A stretch of 64,000 bases of DNA from Heterohyrax brucei (Eukaryota > Chordata > Mammalia > Hyracoidea > Procaviidae), in NCBI GenBank assembly GCA_028571685.1, contig CM053141.1, forward strand, positions 139,032,833 through 139,096,832, read 5' to 3'. This document shows, in pieces, positions 61,171-64,000 of this stretch. Position 1 is the stretch's first letter; each line of letters begins with the position of its first letter. Below the pieces are notes generated by a model. The model ran no database searches. It worked only from the letters and a program-made list of their open reading frames with translations, and was not told the origin of the DNA. The translations under genes and the position numbers were made by a program.

Positions 61171-62437
61171 ATATGACAACATGTTATAAAGCAAGACATT
61201 CTGCAGTGGCTCTGGAGGTTGTTATTATTCTTTTGACTTCACTGTGTAAATGTAATCCCTCCAAATCCCTTCCTTAATCCCTGTCTAAAATTTATATTCT
61301 TGAGATTTTTTTTCTGAACTGCGAATAAGAGTCATTAATATGCTCTCATAGACATACGTCAACATATATATTTAGATGCATTAAAGAATAAACATTTCAC
61401 ACCTGTTGGTTGTAATTGGAAGTAAGCATACAGTGACATTATACATTGAGAGTTAATAGTTTCTGAATTCATTTAACTTTTTAATTTTTAATCTTTAATG
61501 TAAACTAAAGGCTGTCTCTTGGCTGCTGAATAAAATTAGTAATGGACAGCACTGGTGGTTGTCCATGGTGACTGTTGGCACTCTGTCAGCTCTCCAGAGG
61601 GTTTTTTGACATGTGAAGGACATAGGGTTTTAGTGCTTTCATAGGATCTGGAAAATACATTTTTATTGTTCTTCTTCATGGATGGAGAAGCTGTACAAAG
61701 TTGTTTTATTTTTAACGAGATTGATGTTTTGAATGAGGATCTTTTCTTCTGCTTTAACAAAGGGAGTGACAAACCACAGACTTGTTAGCCTGAAGTTCAA
61801 GGAATGCAATCACAGGGAGATAAAGAAAAGACCCTGAGGGAATGTGAGACTTAAGGAGAAAGGGTGTCTGTTTCAGGAAGAACTGAGTTTCTCTATCCTT
61901 TATGACAAGGGAAATTTATTTGGGTCTCTTTTCTAAGACAAGCTATAGAGGCATTCTCTTAAAAGTGACTTGTTTGTACTTTGCATATATATTAAAAAAT
62001 GAAAGGTCAGCTCTTCCTCACTATCAGTTTCTTTCAGAGATTTAGATTTCCCTGTGTTTAGAATCCATGAAGAATGCAAAACTCCAAGAAAAATTACTTC
62101 TTTCCAGTTCAATATAGCACTTTGATATATCCTAATAGACACTTGACATTTATATGTTAAGGGTACTTACAGTCTAGTTACTTCAATAGCCACCCTGGTG
62201 AGGCTAGTAATGTACTTATAAGCTGACATCACTTTCTTCTTGATTAACTGGAGTTGCAAGATTTACTGTGTTACCCTGTAGTAAAGATCTGGTGGAGATA
62301 CCGCTCCAAGATTTTTGAATTCTGTGTACTTCTACTGTTAGACTTCTTAGATCCCTGAGGCACTAAATCAAGGCAAAAAATAAAAAAATAAAAACAAAAC
62401 CAACCCTTTGACCTGTTTAGTGTATCTAGGGTTCTTT
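61171..62437. other. Intronic sequence, single-copy by eye
   Basis: No family recognised. A short A-rich simple stretch at 62373-62400. Confidence 0.5.
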
Positions 62438-62631
62438 GGAGCCCCTGAGTGGTACAAACAGTGAAGTGCTCAACTGCAAGCCAGAAGGTTCCAATTTACC
62501 TGGTGGCACCTCGGGAGCCGGGCGCTACGATTTTCTGAAAGATCACAAGTCTGAAAAAACCTAAGGAATAGTCCACGCTGACACACATGGGGGCAACTAT
62601 GAGTTGAATCTATTGGGCAGCAGCTAACAGT
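62438..62631 (+). mobile_element. Long-type AfroSINE, diverged
   Basis: 'ggagcccctgagtggtacaa', 'gtgctcaactgcaagccaga', 'ttttctgaaagatcacaagt', 'gggggcaactatgagttgaa', 'gggcagcagctaaca'. Confidence 0.85.
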
Positions 62632-62734
62632 ACCATGTTTAGACATAACACAAGCACACAGAACTTGGTACTTTCATCTTCTCTGTCACCCAGAACCAGT
62701 CACTGTAAAGAAGACTTTCAAGGCTGCTTCAGTG

Positions 62735-62860
62735 ATCTTCCCCTGGTTGGTGCAAATGGCTAAGAGCTCAACTACTAGCTGGAAGGTGGGTGGTTTAGGT
62801 ACATGAGGAGGCACCTCTAAATTAGAACTGATTCCGTGGCAACTGTGTGTGTGTGTGTTT
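62735..62860 (+). mobile_element. AfroSINE, partial, ending in (GT)n
   Basis: 'tcttcccctggttggtgcaa', 'gctaagagctcaactactag', 'tagaactgattccgtggcaa', then (tg)8 at 62843-62858. The central body is deleted. Confidence 0.78.
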
Positions 62861-62952
62861 TCCTGTTTGGTTGGTAAAGTATGAGCACAGATAAAATAAG
62901 ACACATTAGGCACACTAAGACACTAAGATACATTAAACCAATAAGATTATTT

Positions 62953-63051
62953 AACCCCTTGCTGTCAAGTTCTGACTCACAGAAAGGAACATCTAGTAGA
63001 CTCAAACTTGGTTAGCAGGCAGGCTCTTAACCAGTGTGCCACTGGCACTCC
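62953..63051 (-). mobile_element. AfroSINE, partial (minus)
   Basis: 'accccttgctgtcaagttct', 'agactcaaacttggttagca', 'ttaaccagtgtgccactggc'. Internal part shortened. Confidence 0.8.
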
Positions 63052-64000
63052 CTGATGTTATATGGTGACGGCTAAATTGGCAAGACTCTCAAGATTTTAT
63101 TTATGAAATTCCATTTCTTTATGCCAAGGGAAATTACCAAGATGTTCTTGTGTTTCTGTCTCAGTTTCTTGACATTTCTTGGCCCGGTGGACAAGTCCTA
63201 AACCTCCAGACAATCTTTAGCAAGTAGAGCATTTCTAAGTTCAGCTTTTAATTGGCAATTAAGAATAAAATGTAGGGTAATGCTGAGTTTCATTGAAGAT
63301 CTGAGCTTTTGCAAATTGGTTTTATAAAACTACATCAAAGATGTGATGCCAAGGCTTATTTTTTTCCTTTATAAAGTTACCAGATATTTTGCTTTTGAAA
63401 TTTACATTGTTAGAGCTGTACTTTCCTTTTTGGCATAAATGATGCATGCAAGACAACCAAATAACACAAACCAAGGTCAGGCATGTTATTTCAGCTTCAT
63501 GTATAGCCGGAGGATATTTCTCTGGGGTATACTATTTCCTTGAGTGGGAACTTCCAATGTGCAAGGCCCAGAATAAAACATTTTTGCTGCTACTAGAGCA
63601 TAACAACAAGCACTTTTTGTGTAATTAGTATGTTCTATCAAATCCGTTTTACAAAGAAAATATTAAGCATAACACAGGTAGGTCAAGGACTTACCAGAGG
63701 TTCTGTAAATAGTAACAGCCATGGCCCAGCCATCTAATGTTAGGTAGTTATAGTGCTCCCTGAGGAAGAAAGTAACTGGTGAATTTTTTAAAATGGTGAT
63801 AATGGCAAGACGATTTCATTCTTTATTTCTCCTGCCCATCCTGTCTCTGGGGTGAAGCCATGTATTAACATGCCCTTGTTTCTTCTGCAGAGGAGCTGTG
63901 AATTTAGCATTCATTATCTCTAATTCTGTTCCTCTCCTTGTCCTTTATGGCTACATGAAGACAAGAAATTCCTCGATTATCGCTATTTGTTCAAAGTCTT
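63052..64000. other. Intronic sequence to window end, nothing recognised
   Basis: About 0.95 kb of AT-rich single-copy sequence. No MEGF10 exon found here. Confidence 0.5.

Overview
This window is placental-mammal nuclear DNA, most likely from an afrotherian of the elephant lineage. Three spliced coding exons on the + strand (1759-1860, 3275-3375, 45094-45186) read through to the N-terminal extracellular part of MEGF10, a single-pass engulfment receptor. The first two encode most of the EMI domain and the third encodes the first EGF-like module. Everything else is intron: 1.4 kb between the first two exons, 41.7 kb between the second and third, and at least 18.8 kb after the third. The exon with the start codon and signal peptide lies upstream of the window, and the remaining EGF repeats, membrane segment and cytoplasmic tail lie downstream.

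The lineage call rests on the repeats. There are about 30 copies of a tRNA-derived SINE whose + strand reads roughly 'aaccctggtggtgtagtgg...ctgctaaccaaaaggtcagcag...cctatgggg cagttctactctgtc...gagttggaatcgactc'. This is the AfroSINE family. Relics of RTE (BovB-like) LINEs are also present at 40190-41200 (minus) and 52860-53440 (plus), and the RTE 3' end carries the same terminal sequence as the SINEs.

Layout: 1-6200 exons, L2, AfroSINEs and a MaLR LTR; 6193-9960 a three-layer nest (AfroSINE, L1, L1); 11255-11868 a second three-layer nest (MIR, AfroSINE, AfroSINE); 12448-13012 a mariner deletion derivative; 14460-23840 a near full-length dead L1 on the minus strand, with a copied piece of flanking DNA in its 3' UTR, 5' UTR tandem monomers and another L1 inserted in its 5' UTR; 23845-25858 an ORF1-only L1 relative (HAL1-like); 25860-34000 mostly single-copy intron with scattered SINEs and an old L1; 34378-36800 a MaLR LTR and old L1 3' ends; 37740-38060 a possible DNA transposon; 40190-44255 an RTE and an L1; 44256-47160 single-copy sequence around exon 3; 47160-64000 mixed old L1, L2, MIR, MaLR LTRs and AfroSINEs.

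No bacterial-style genes, CRISPR arrays or complete RNA genes are present. The most unusual signal is a set of 29-36 bp insertions made only of the terminal tail of the AfroSINE/RTE family. Four of them sit between apparent target-site duplications. All identifications are by eye, with no database search.
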